From positions 57,035 to 121,034 of the forward strand of contig JAYPHU010000007.1 of assembly GCA_038127535.1 (NCBI GenBank): a stretch of 64,000 nt of DNA. The letters are read 5' to 3'. Position numbers and translations under genes: made by a program. Shown in pieces: positions 1 through 8,297 of the stretch (position 1 is the stretch's first letter; every line of letters begins with the position of its first letter). Source of the stretch: JAYPHU01 sp038127535. Its GTDB lineage: Bacteria; Pseudomonadota; Alphaproteobacteria; Rhodospirillales; UBA2165. The notes beneath the pieces were generated by a model that saw nothing but the letters and a program-made list of their open reading frames with translations, was not told where the DNA came from and did not search any database.

Positions 1-589
1 GTGTCATCGGTGAGGCGCCGCCGACCTCCAACTCAATACCGTCAGGACCGACACGCCCGCCGGTCACCGGAGAGTTGAAGGCGATCATCGCGCCCCGGTC
101 TTCGGCGTCGCCCTGATAGGCCAGCATCAGGCTATGGCTGTCGATGATGCCAGTGGACGGAGAGAGTAGGGCGGAGACGGCGTTGACGTCCGGTTCCAGA
201 TCGAGGACTTGGTTTTTGTCCAGGCGGGTCAGGTCCTCCACGCCGTTGTTCCAGGCCTTCTGTTTAATTTCTTCCAGTGTCTGATCCTGTACCTCATTGG
301 TGGCGACGATCAATTTGCCGCATCGTTTATGAGGCACACCATGTTCGGCGCAGTACTCATAGAGCATGTGCTTGCCCAGGACGCAGAGCTTCGCCTTCAG
401 ACTATCCTTCGGATAGTAGATTCCGGCGTGGATGACTTCGCTGTTGCGGGAGCTGGTGCCGGTGCCGATCGCGTTCTCGGACTCCAGAATGATAACGTCG
501 CGTCCCTGCAAGGCGAGCGCCCGGGCCACGGCCAGACCGACAACGCCGGCCCCGATAACCACACACTCAATTTTCTCAGTTACGGACAT
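1..589 (-). CDS. FAD-dependent oxidoreductase, LhgO-like (C-terminus outside window)
   Basis: The protein starts MSVTEKIECVVIGAGVVGLA, a Rossmann dinucleotide-binding fold (GxGxxG) typical of DAO-family flavoproteins. It continues with the stretch TSSRNSEVIHAGIYYP, which is characteristic of the L-2-hydroxyglutarate oxidase (LhgO/YgaF) group. About 196 residues are present, and the catalytic C-terminal half lies beyond base 1. The family oxidises 2-hydroxy acids or related substrates with FAD and passes electrons to oxygen or the quinone pool. The ATG lies at 587-589 on the minus strand. Flavoprotein assignment is firm; the substrate is inferred. Confidence 0.85.
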   Translation of the reverse strand, partial: MSVTEKIECVVIGAGVVGLAVARALALQGRDVIILESENAIGTGTSSRNSEVIHAGIYYPKDSLKAKLCVLGKHMLYEYCAEHGVPHKRCGKLIVATNEVQDQTLEEIKQKAWNNGVEDLTRLDKNQVLDLEPDVNAVSALLSPSTGIIDSHSLMLAYQGDAEDRGAMIAFNSPVTGGRVGPDGIELEVGGASPMT

Positions 590-751
590 GTTCGCTTTAT
601 CGCAATTTCGGCAGCGCCTGTGGAGAGAAATGTCGAGCGCGAGTTCATTTTCTTTCACCAATTCGTTAACGGGTTTGAGTTGCGCCGATTCTCACCCGGT
701 GCAAATTTAAGCATCATAAAGAACAGTTTATTTTCCAAATTTGCCGGCAGG

Positions 752-1052
752 ATGCTCGTCGCGGGCTTTCTGGCCGCTATCGCCGCTGCTACCTCATCGG
801 ACCGGATTTACCCCAATCCGGCCCAATGGAACTGGGAATGGCCCAAGACCGANNNNNNNNNNNNNNNNNNNNNNNNNNNNNNNNNNNNNNNNNNNNNNNN
901 NNNNNNNNNNNNNNNNNNNNNNNNNNNNNNNNNNNNNNNNNNNNNNNNNNNNCAAGACCGACCGCGGGCTGACGGACGAGGTCCACGATGTGACTTTCGC
1001 GTTTGTTTTCCAAGCTTTCCGGCCCAAGGGGACACTACACCACACCAAGTAG
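752..1052 (+). CDS. possible small secreted/membrane protein interrupted by the scaffold gap
   Basis: An ATG at 752 opens a hydrophobic N-terminus (MLVAGFLAAIAAATSS) followed by the Trp-rich segment NPAQWNWEWPKT, which runs into the N gap. If the 9-base overlap at the gap edges is collapsed, the frame continues as DRGLTDEVHDVTF and stops at TAG 1050-1052, giving about 63 residues. I recognise no family and see no good ribosome binding site. The rest of 590-1192 shows no other convincing gene. Treat this as a hypothesis that depends on the true gap size. Confidence 0.25.
853..952. other. assembly gap of 100 N
   Basis: Exactly 100 N bases mark a scaffold join of conventional rather than measured length. 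The same 9 bases, CAAGACCGA, occur immediately before the gap (844-852) and immediately after it (953-961). This is what one expects when two contigs really overlap slightly. The actual missing sequence may therefore be zero. Confidence 0.97.
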
Positions 1053-1192
1053 GCGGCGCTGTTACAGTTGTGTTGCTACCGGGGCGGCGATAGACTCCTT
1101 GCCCTGGTTCGCCTTTGGATTAGATAAAGGGCATCGGAGACAACAACCAGAAGCCGGCGGGTACGAAACACCCAGCGTAGGAGACGGCCGAA

Positions 1193-1900
1193 ATGAGTGG
1201 CGGGAAACTTCCCACCAAGTCGACCAATGAGGATGTGCAGGCCTTTTTGAACAAGGTCGCAGCGACGCCCGTGCGCCATACTGGCACTCGCCGAGGGCGG
1301 CTGATCTTTGCCCTGGACGCCACCGCCAGCCGGGAGCCCACATGGGATACCGCCTGTCAGCTACAGGGCGAAATGTTTCAGGAGACGGCGAACCTTGGCG
1401 GGCTGGATGTTCAACTCGCGTATTACCGTGGCTTTGGAGAGTTCAAGGCCTCGCCATGGGCGTCCGAGCCGGAAGGTCTGCTGCGGCAAATGACCGGCGT
1501 ATATTGCCTCGCCGGTGAGACCCAAATTCGGAAGGTGCTGCAGCACGCCGTAAAGGAGACCAAACGGGAATCGGTGGATGCGCTGGTCTTTGTCGGCGAT
1601 TGCGTCGAAGAGGATGTCGACCGGCTTGGCGCCATCGCCGGTGAATTGGGCTTGCTGGGCGTGCCGGTTTTCCTATTTCAGGACGGCAATGACCAAATCG
1701 CCGAGTTCGCCTTTAAGCAGATTGCAAAACTGACCAACGGCGCGCATTGCCGGCTGGACGCCTTCAGCGCCCGGACGCTTCGGGAATTACTGCGAGCTGT
1801 GGCGGTCTATGCCGCCGGCGGCCGCCGCGCCCTGGAAAACCTGGCCGAAAAGGAGGGCGGCGCCATATTGCAAATCGCCCACCAGGTAAAAGGGGCGTAG
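1193..1900 (+). CDS. VWA-domain protein
   Basis: This 235-residue soluble protein has a von Willebrand factor A fold. The metal-site motif appears near residue 42 as FALDATAS, a DxTxS variant of the usual DxSxS MIDAS motif. It is followed by alternating hydrophobic strands (VDALVFVGDCVEE, VPVFLFQDG). No signal peptide or membrane segment is seen. AGGAGA lies about 10 bases before the ATG. The gene ends 5 bases before a membrane J-domain gene, and that gene overlaps the next, so the three look co-transcribed. VWA domains usually mediate metal-dependent protein contacts; a role partnering the J-protein is inference. Confidence 0.85.
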   Translation: MSGGKLPTKSTNEDVQAFLNKVAATPVRHTGTRRGRLIFALDATASREPTWDTACQLQGEMFQETANLGGLDVQLAYYRGFGEFKASPWASEPEGLLRQMTGVYCLAGETQIRKVLQHAVKETKRESVDALVFVGDCVEEDVDRLGAIAGELGLLGVPVFLFQDGNDQIAEFAFKQIAKLTNGAHCRLDAFSARTLRELLRAVAVYAAGGRRALENLAEKEGGAILQIAHQVKGA

Positions 1901-1905
1901 CGTTC

Positions 1906-2646
1906 ATGGCCTATCTCGTTCTCGGTGTCGCGCTCCTCGCCGCGTTTTTGCTAGCAGCCAAATGGTATGTGACCGCGCCGCCGTCCACCCTAGTAAAAGC
2001 CTTCAAATGGGCGGCCTTCATTCTCGTGGTGCTGTTCGTCATCCTGGTCATTCTGACCAAGAACGTGCTTTGGCTCTTGTTCGCGCTCCCGGCAATTCTG
2101 CCCTGGTATCTGCGCGCTCGTCAGGCGGCGCGGATGGCGAAGAACTGGTCGCGCATGTCCAGCGCCTTCGGTGGTGGCAGCGGCAGTGCGCCGGGGCAGA
2201 CATCCGAGATCGAAACCAAATACCTGCAGATGTACCTTGATCATGAATCCGGGGAGATGAACGGTGATGTCGTCCTCGGAAAATTCGAAGGGCAGACCCT
2301 GCGCAGCCTGGGCCTCGACCAACTGTTGGAGTTGCTGCTGGCCTGCGCCGATGACGAGGAATCCGTGCAGGTTTTGACGGCCTATCTCGACCGGTATCAT
2401 GGCGACGAGTGGCACGACCGGGCGGGAGCCGCAGGCGCGAACACCGGTGGCGGTGGCGCATCATCCTCCGCCGGCATGACCAGAGACGAGGCCTTCGAGA
2501 TTCTGGGTCTCGAGGAAGGCGCGTCCGAAGATGATATCAAAGAGGCTCATCACCGGTTGATGAGCAAAATTCATCCGGATCATGGCGGATCGACATACCT
2601 CGCAACCAAGATCAATCAGGCCAAGGACCTGTTATTGGGATCATGA
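1906..2646 (+). CDS. membrane-anchored J-domain protein (TIM14/DjlA-like)
   Basis: The 246-residue protein begins with two hydrophobic segments (about residues 1-20 and 30-60). A glycine/serine-rich linker follows, then a C-terminal J domain of about 60 residues containing the diagnostic HPD tripeptide in KIHPDHGG. J domains stimulate the ATPase of DnaK, so this protein probably recruits DnaK to the cytoplasmic membrane face. An upstream in-frame extension to 1747 exists but lies inside the VWA gene. The ATG at 1906 gives a sensible membrane N-terminus. Its stop overlaps the start of the next gene (ATGA). Confidence 0.88.
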   Translation: MAYLVLGVALLAAFLLAAKWYVTAPPSTLVKAFKWAAFILVVLFVILVILTKNVLWLLFALPAILPWYLRARQAARMAKNWSRMSSAFGGGSGSAPGQTSEIETKYLQMYLDHESGEMNGDVVLGKFEGQTLRSLGLDQLLELLLACADDEESVQVLTAYLDRYHGDEWHDRAGAAGANTGGGGASSSAGMTRDEAFEILGLEEGASEDDIKEAHHRLMSKIHPDHGGSTYLATKINQAKDLLLGS

Positions 2647-4118
2647 GAGCGAATGCAAATTTTATCGCCGTACTCGGATTTGGTCTGGCAGCCGTGTTGC
2701 TGCCGGTCCGGGACGCCGCCGCCAACTGCAAGCTGGACGCGATTGTCACGAGCTACAAGGTCGCGCTCGCGGATATCAAAAGCGGCAAAGCCGACGGCGC
2801 TATGCGCTTCCTGGCCCCGATGGCGGAGGCCGGATTGGGCCCGGCGCAACGGGAGCTGGCCAAAGCCTATGCCGCGGGGATGGTGAAAGATGACACCGGT
2901 CTCGGCGCGGCGTTTTGGGCGGAGCTGGCATTTCGCGCCGGCGACAAGGAGGGCCGGCGCCTCTCCCGGAAATACCGCGCTGCATTGTCCGATGATGCTA
3001 GGGCGAAACTAACGGACGCCTTACCGCAGTGGTTGCCAAAGCGGCTCACCTGCAAAGCCGGCAGGGTTGCCCGCGCTGAAGGGCAGAAGGGCCCGCATCC
3101 CATTCCCGACATTCGGATCACGTTCGACAAGCGGATCAACGATCAGGACAAAGACGATCTGCAACAAAAAGCTGATCGGCTTCTGGAGCAATTGGTCGCG
3201 GCTGATCCTGCCGACATTGTTTATCTTTCTGCTATCGATGTGCTGGAGATCTATAAAGGCAGCCGATATCACCGCTACGCCGGATGGCGGGCCCAGAACG
3301 ATATAAACGTCCTGCGGATGGCCGGCAGCAATTTCGAGGACAAGTCGCCGAAGTTCGTCGTGCAGATGGTTATCTTGGAGGCCAAACGCCGCCTGTACGC
3401 CAAGCTGCCGTCCTCTTCATTCGCTGATCCGTATGTCCGGAAATATGCCGGTCAGCTGATTTACGGGTCAGTCTATCCCGATGTGCGCAACGGCAAGTTC
3501 TTCTCGGTCATCCGCCACGCCTTCGACATGGCCAAGCGGTTGCCCAAGGAGCTGCAGCAATACATCGATGTGATTGACGAGGTTCATTACAACACGTCGT
3601 CCAAGCACTTCATTCGGGCCGGGATAATCGATTCGTCCGGCGCTTACTACAACAAGCTTTTGAGCGATGACGGCAAGCGCATGATGTTCGTCCGGCGGGA
3701 TGTGCGGTATTCCTCGGCGCTGTTCTTCTTGCGGACTTTTGTACATGAAGGAACCCATGCGGTTCAGGACAAGCGCGCGCGGGAATATGTGAAGGACGTG
3801 AACCGGATCAAGCGCGCCCAAGTCAAGCTGGAGAGGTCTGGGCAGGCGGAATCGGCGAAAGCGAAAGCCCTGGAGAAAGAGATCAATGAAAAGTTGGACT
3901 ACGCAAAGCGTTGGTTTCAGGGGATAAAAACGGCGACGGGCCGGGTTCAGGACATCGCGTTCGAATGCGAGGCGACGCGAAATGAAATTCTGGCGGTGAA
4001 GGCGCTGGATGGTCCGCCCGATGTGATGCAATCTTCGGGCTATCTCAAACTGTGTCCGAAGGCGCAGCAAATCATCCTGGATTGGGAGCGGGAACGTCGG
4101 CGGGCCAACCGCCGCTAA
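2643..4118 (+). CDS. secreted protein with HExxH motif and Sel1-like N-terminus
   Basis: The 491-residue product has an N-terminal signal sequence ending near AAANC. It then has a Sel1/TPR-like helical stretch (MRFLAPMAEAGLGPAQREL, residues about 55-110). A long domain carries the motif HEGTH at residues 368-372, a match to the zincin signature HExxH. A candidate third ligand, Glu441 or Glu443, lies about 70 residues on in FECEATRNE. I know no named family for the whole chain. A periplasmic zinc peptidase is a reasonable inference, and the HExxH could still be coincidental. It overlaps the J-domain gene by 4 bases. Confidence 0.7.
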   Translation: MRANANFIAVLGFGLAAVLLPVRDAAANCKLDAIVTSYKVALADIKSGKADGAMRFLAPMAEAGLGPAQRELAKAYAAGMVKDDTGLGAAFWAELAFRAGDKEGRRLSRKYRAALSDDARAKLTDALPQWLPKRLTCKAGRVARAEGQKGPHPIPDIRITFDKRINDQDKDDLQQKADRLLEQLVAADPADIVYLSAIDVLEIYKGSRYHRYAGWRAQNDINVLRMAGSNFEDKSPKFVVQMVILEAKRRLYAKLPSSSFADPYVRKYAGQLIYGSVYPDVRNGKFFSVIRHAFDMAKRLPKELQQYIDVIDEVHYNTSSKHFIRAGIIDSSGAYYNKLLSDDGKRMMFVRRDVRYSSALFFLRTFVHEGTHAVQDKRAREYVKDVNRIKRAQVKLERSGQAESAKAKALEKEINEKLDYAKRWFQGIKTATGRVQDIAFECEATRNEILAVKALDGPPDVMQSSGYLKLCPKAQQIILDWERERRRANRR

Positions 4119-4158
4119 GCACTTATATTATCTATATTAATTTCAACTACCTGACAAA

Positions 4159-4187
4159 TTGACCGAGCCGCTTGCCGCGTCTATCCG
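4159..4187 (+). promoter_or_regulatory. candidate sigma70-type promoter for galU
   Basis: TTGACC (4159-4164) and TATCCG (4182-4187) are separated by 17 bases in the gap upstream of galU. A start site near 4194 would favour the ATG at 4239 over the GTG at 4191. This is a consensus match by eye only. Confidence 0.3.
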
Positions 4188-4238
4188 GCTGTGGCAGAAA
4201 ACAGCGCGTCGAACGTTCAAATAGATTATTTTGGTTTA

Positions 4239-5108
4239 ATGGTTAAGCCCGTGAAAAAAGCCGTCTTCCCCGTGGCAGGGCTAGGCACCCGTTTTCTGCC
4301 GGCCACCAAGGCGATGCCGAAGGAAATGCTGCCCGTCGTTGACCGGCCGCTGATTCAGTATGCGGTGGATGAGGCAAGAGAGGCGGGGATCGAGGAATTT
4401 ATCTTTGTGACCGGCCGCGCGAAATCGGCAATCGAAGATCACTTCGATCGCAGCTTTGAGCTTGAACAAACCCTGGAAGCCGGCGGTAAGACCGAAGCAT
4501 TGGAGGGGATTCGCTCGTGGCTGCCAAAACCCGGTCAGATTTCCTACACCCGTCAACAGGACCCGCTAGGTCTGGGGCATGCCGTTTGGTGCGCCCGCAA
4601 CCATATCGGCGATGAGCCTTTTGCGGTCTTGCTCGCTGACGATCTGGTGCTCGCCGATCCCGGTTGCCTGAAACAGATGGTCGATTGCTATATGGAGATC
4701 GGCGGCAACGTGGTCGCCGTGGAGGATGTTCCCCGGGAACATACTAATCGCTACGGCGTTCTGGATGTGGTGAGCGATGACGGCAAAGTCGCGGAGGCCA
4801 AGGGACTGGTCGAAAAGCCTGATCCGGAGGACGCGCCGTCCACCCTGTCGATTATCGGGCGATACATTTTGCAGCCCGAGGTCTTTGCGGAGCTGAGCCG
4901 GCAGGAGAAAGGCGCCGGCAACGAAATTCAACTCACCGACGCCATGGCGCGGACCATCAAGGATATTCCGTTTCACGGGTTCCGTTTTGCCGGCGAGCGG
5001 CATGATTGCGGTTCCAAAATCGGATATATCGGTGCCAATATCGCCTTTGCCCTACAACGGGACGATATGGCGGACCGGGTCCGCGAAATTCTGAACAAAT
5101 ATAAATGA
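4239..5108 (+). CDS. galU: UTP--glucose-1-phosphate uridylyltransferase
   Basis: GalU makes UDP-glucose from glucose-1-phosphate and UTP in the cytoplasm. The nucleotide-binding signature GLGTRFLPATKAMPKEMLP sits at the N-terminus, and the length of 289 residues is typical. The ATG at 4239 (MVKPVKKAVFPVAG) matches family N-termini; the open frame extends to a GTG at 4191 but adds unlike residues. It heads a run of ugd and phosphohexomutase genes on the same strand. Together they convert hexose phosphate to UDP-glucuronate for surface polysaccharide. Confidence 0.95.
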   Translation: MVKPVKKAVFPVAGLGTRFLPATKAMPKEMLPVVDRPLIQYAVDEAREAGIEEFIFVTGRAKSAIEDHFDRSFELEQTLEAGGKTEALEGIRSWLPKPGQISYTRQQDPLGLGHAVWCARNHIGDEPFAVLLADDLVLADPGCLKQMVDCYMEIGGNVVAVEDVPREHTNRYGVLDVVSDDGKVAEAKGLVEKPDPEDAPSTLSIIGRYILQPEVFAELSRQEKGAGNEIQLTDAMARTIKDIPFHGFRFAGERHDCGSKIGYIGANIAFALQRDDMADRVREILNKYK

Positions 5109-5152
5109 GCTAGAGGCGGCGGCGTGAAGCACCCGCCGAATTGGATAGGTAA

Positions 5153-6475
5153 ATGCGCATTGCAATGATCGGGACAGGGTATGTCGGATTGGTGTCCGGC
5201 GCGTGTTTTTCCGAGTTTGGCGTCGATGTTGTCTGCGTCGACAAAGACAGTTCCAAGATCGATAAGCTGCACGCTGGCGAAATTCCGATCTATGAGCCGC
5301 AATTGGATAGCTTGGTTGAGAAGAACGTCGAGGCCGGCCGCCTCTCGTTCACGACCGATCTGGCCAAAGGGGTGAAGGACGCGGATGCGGTCTTTATTGC
5401 AGTGGGGACGCCCAGCCGCCGGGGCGACGGGCACGCTGACCTAACTTTCGTGTACGAGGCGGCTCGAGAGATTGCCCGAGCGATGACCGACTATACCGTC
5501 ATCGTGACCAAGTCGACCGTACCCGTCGGGACAGGCGACGAGGTCGAGGCCATCATGCGGGAAGAGAGCCCGAATGGGGACTTCGACGTGGTTTCCAACC
5601 CGGAGTTTCTGCGCGAAGGGTCAGCCATAGAGGATTTCATGCGTCCAGACCGGGTGGTCATCGGTGCGCACAGCGATCGGGCCAAGGAAGTTATGCGCTC
5701 GCTTTACCGGCCGCTCTTTTTATTGGAGACGCCCATCCTATTTACCGCACGCCGCACGGCGGAGTTGATCAAATACGCGGCCAATACCTTCTTGGCGACC
5801 AAGATCACGTTTATCAATGAGATTGCTGATCTTTGCGAGGAATTGGGCGCCGATGTTCAGGATGTCTCTAAGGGGATCGGCCTTGATGGCCGCATCGGCG
5901 GCAAGTTTCTGCACGCCGGGCCGGGCTATGGCGGTTCCTGCTTTCCCAAGGATACTTTGGCGCTGGTGCGCACCGCCCAGGACGCCAAGAGCCCCATCCG
6001 GATCGTCGAGACGGTGGTCGACATCAATGAAAAGCGGAAACAATCCTTGGTGGACCGGGTGCGCAAGGCGGCCGGCGGCAAGCTGACCGACAAAAAAGTT
6101 GCCGTCCTGGGCCTGACCTTTAAGCCGAACACCGACGACATGCGGGATTCGCCGAGCCTTGAATTGGTGCCTGCACTGGTGGACGCCTGCGCCGAAGTCC
6201 GCGCCTTTGATCCGAAGGGCATGGAAGAGGCAAAGCACATGATGGACGGTGTCACATGGTGCGATAGCAGCTATGACGCAATAGAAGGTACGGATGTTTT
6301 GGCCATTGTGACTGAGTGGAACGAGTTCCGGAACCTTGATCTGGATCGGATCAAATCCCTGATGACGGCGCCGGTATTGGTCGATCTCCGTAATATCTAT
6401 AGTCATCAGGACATGGCGGCCGCCGGGTTTGACTATCATTGCATCGGCCGCCCGCCGATCACCGCCGGCGAGTAG
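5153..6475 (+). CDS. ugd: UDP-glucose 6-dehydrogenase
   Basis: This 440-residue NAD-dependent enzyme oxidises UDP-glucose to UDP-glucuronate in two steps. The Rossmann motif GTGYVGLVSGACFSEFG lies at residues 7-23. The catalytic cysteine is in GPGYGGSCFPKDT, and the C-terminal UDP-binding domain is complete. It follows galU by 44 bases, so product and substrate enzymes are adjacent. The next gene begins with GTG two bases after its stop. Confidence 0.95.
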   Translation: MRIAMIGTGYVGLVSGACFSEFGVDVVCVDKDSSKIDKLHAGEIPIYEPQLDSLVEKNVEAGRLSFTTDLAKGVKDADAVFIAVGTPSRRGDGHADLTFVYEAAREIARAMTDYTVIVTKSTVPVGTGDEVEAIMREESPNGDFDVVSNPEFLREGSAIEDFMRPDRVVIGAHSDRAKEVMRSLYRPLFLLETPILFTARRTAELIKYAANTFLATKITFINEIADLCEELGADVQDVSKGIGLDGRIGGKFLHAGPGYGGSCFPKDTLALVRTAQDAKSPIRIVETVVDINEKRKQSLVDRVRKAAGGKLTDKKVAVLGLTFKPNTDDMRDSPSLELVPALVDACAEVRAFDPKGMEEAKHMMDGVTWCDSSYDAIEGTDVLAIVTEWNEFRNLDLDRIKSLMTAPVLVDLRNIYSHQDMAAAGFDYHCIGRPPITAGE

Positions 6476-6477
6476 CC

Positions 6478-7869
6478 GTGGCCGGCGATCCCATCAATCC
6501 GAACATCCTGCGGGAGTATGACATCCGGGGCGTGGTCGGGGAGACCCTGCTGGCCGAGGACGTGGAGCGCATTGGCCGGGCCTTCGGATCGATCGTGGCC
6601 GACAATTTCGGTGCGGGCCGCACTGTCTGTGTCGGTTATGACGGCCGTTTGAGTTCGCCTGAACTTGCGGAGGATCTGATTGTCGGTCTGGCCTCCACCG
6701 GCGCCCAGGTGCTGGTGATCGAGCAGGGCCCGACGCCGTTGCTGTATTTTGCGACGACCATGCAGAAAGCCGCCGGTGGCATGATGATCACCGGTTCTCA
6801 CAATCCGCCCGACTATAACGGCGTCAAAATGATGCTCGGCGGGAAGTCGTTCTTTGGCGACGATATCCAGGAAATCGGCCGGCGGATCACCGAGGGCAAC
6901 TATGTCGAAGGGGAGGGGAGCGTCGGCATGTTGCCCATGGTGGCGGCCTACGAGAGCAAACTATTGCAATCCTTCAATCCCGGCAAGGAGCTGACCGTTG
7001 CCTGGGATCCCGGCAACGGCGCGACGGGTGATATTGTGCAAGGCCTCCTGGAAAAGCTGCCAGGAGCTCATCATCTCATTAACGGCGAGGTGGACGGGAC
7101 GTTCCCTAATCATCATCCCGATCCGACGGTGGAAAAAAACCTGGTGCAGCTCAAGGAATTGGTCGCCGAGAACAATTGCGATCTCGGCATCGGTTTTGAC
7201 GGCGACGGCGACCGTATCGGGGTGGTTGATTCTCAAGGCCGGGTGCTGTGGGGGGATCAGTTGATGGTGATCTTGGCTCGAGATGTTCTAAGCCGTCTGC
7301 CCGGCAGCCCGGTTATCGCCGACGTGAAAGCCAGCAAGGTTTTCTATGACGAAGTGGAAAAGGCCGGCGGTGAAGCCGTCATGTGGATGACCGGGCACTC
7401 ATTGATCAAAAGCCGGATGGCCGAGCTCAAGGCGCCGTTGGCGGGTGAAATGAGCGGCCACATTTTCTTTGCCGATGATTACTACGGTTTTGACGACGCG
7501 CTCTACGCGGCGATCCGCCTGCTTAATATTCTGGGGTATAGCGATCAAACCCTGGATCAAATGCGGGATGCACTGCCGCAGATGATCAACACACCTGAGG
7601 TGCGCTTTGACTGTCCCGATGAACGTAAGTTCGATCTGGTCGAAGAAGTGAAAGCCAGGCTGACAGCCGACCCCGCGATCAAGGTCAACACCATCGACGG
7701 CGTGCGAGTCGATACCGATGACGGCTGGTGGCTCTTGCGGGCGTCCAACACCCAGCCCGTCCTGGTGGCCCGGTGTGAATCCGATACCGACGCCGGGCTG
7801 GACCGGCTCAAGGCGCTGGTGACGCAGCAGCTGGCGCTTAGCGGCATGGACGCCCCCGACTTCGAATAG
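6478..7869 (+). CDS. phosphomannomutase/phosphoglucomutase
   Basis: The 463-residue alpha-D-phosphohexomutase contains the phosphoserine loop TGSHNPPDYNG, the metal loop GFDGDGDRIG and the sugar-binding loop GEMSGH. All four domains are present. It interconverts hexose 6- and 1-phosphates and so feeds GalU. The GTG at 6478, two bases after the ugd stop, gives VAGDPINPNILREYDIRG, the normal family N-terminus. The frame is open further upstream inside ugd. Confidence 0.92.
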   Translation: MAGDPINPNILREYDIRGVVGETLLAEDVERIGRAFGSIVADNFGAGRTVCVGYDGRLSSPELAEDLIVGLASTGAQVLVIEQGPTPLLYFATTMQKAAGGMMITGSHNPPDYNGVKMMLGGKSFFGDDIQEIGRRITEGNYVEGEGSVGMLPMVAAYESKLLQSFNPGKELTVAWDPGNGATGDIVQGLLEKLPGAHHLINGEVDGTFPNHHPDPTVEKNLVQLKELVAENNCDLGIGFDGDGDRIGVVDSQGRVLWGDQLMVILARDVLSRLPGSPVIADVKASKVFYDEVEKAGGEAVMWMTGHSLIKSRMAELKAPLAGEMSGHIFFADDYYGFDDALYAAIRLLNILGYSDQTLDQMRDALPQMINTPEVRFDCPDERKFDLVEEVKARLTADPAIKVNTIDGVRVDTDDGWWLLRASNTQPVLVARCESDTDAGLDRLKALVTQQLALSGMDAPDFE

Positions 7870-7874
7870 CCCGA

Positions 7875-8297
7875 GTGGCCGCGCCCCGATACACCTTTTT
7901 CGTTTACGGCACCCTGATGGAGCCGCAAGTGCTCTCCTTGGTATCCGGGGAGAGGTTCGATGCCGTCCGGCTTCGCCCCGCCGTGTTGCCCGATTATCGC
8001 CGAGTCAGGGTGGCGGACGCGACCTATCCGGGGATCTATCCGTCTGAAGGCAGCAAAGTGGAGGGCTGCCTTGTTCGTGGCCTCAGGGAGGGGGCGGTAC
8101 GCCGCATAGATGCGTTCGAGAACGACGGCTACGACCGGCATAACCTTCAAGTGATTTCGCGGCATGGCACGCCCGTCAAGGCCGCAGCCTATGTGGCGTC
8201 ATCAAGAATGAAACTGACTGATGAAAATTGGGATTTCGAGGATTGGCGGGAGAACCACCGCCAGGCGTTTCTGGTCCGTCTGCGCGGCCGGCGCTAG
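7875..8297 (+). CDS. gamma-glutamylcyclotransferase (GGCT/AIG2)-family protein
   Basis: The 140-residue protein begins APRYTFFVYGTLMEPQVL, the YGTL signature of the GGCT-like fold, and is family length. Members cyclise gamma-glutamyl amines or act on related amides; the substrate cannot be read here. It starts with GTG 5 bases after the mutase stop and probably belongs to that operon. It overlaps the convergent carboxypeptidase gene by 4 bases. Confidence 0.85.
   Translation: MAAPRYTFFVYGTLMEPQVLSLVSGERFDAVRLRPAVLPDYRRVRVADATYPGIYPSEGSKVEGCLVRGLREGAVRRIDAFENDGYDRHNLQVISRHGTPVKAAAYVASSRMKLTDENWDFEDWRENHRQAFLVRLRGRR

Noticed and set aside
209..1093. 294-codon plus-strand open frame
   Set aside because: It runs antisense to the FAD oxidoreductase and through the N gap; the minus-strand protein has clear family motifs.
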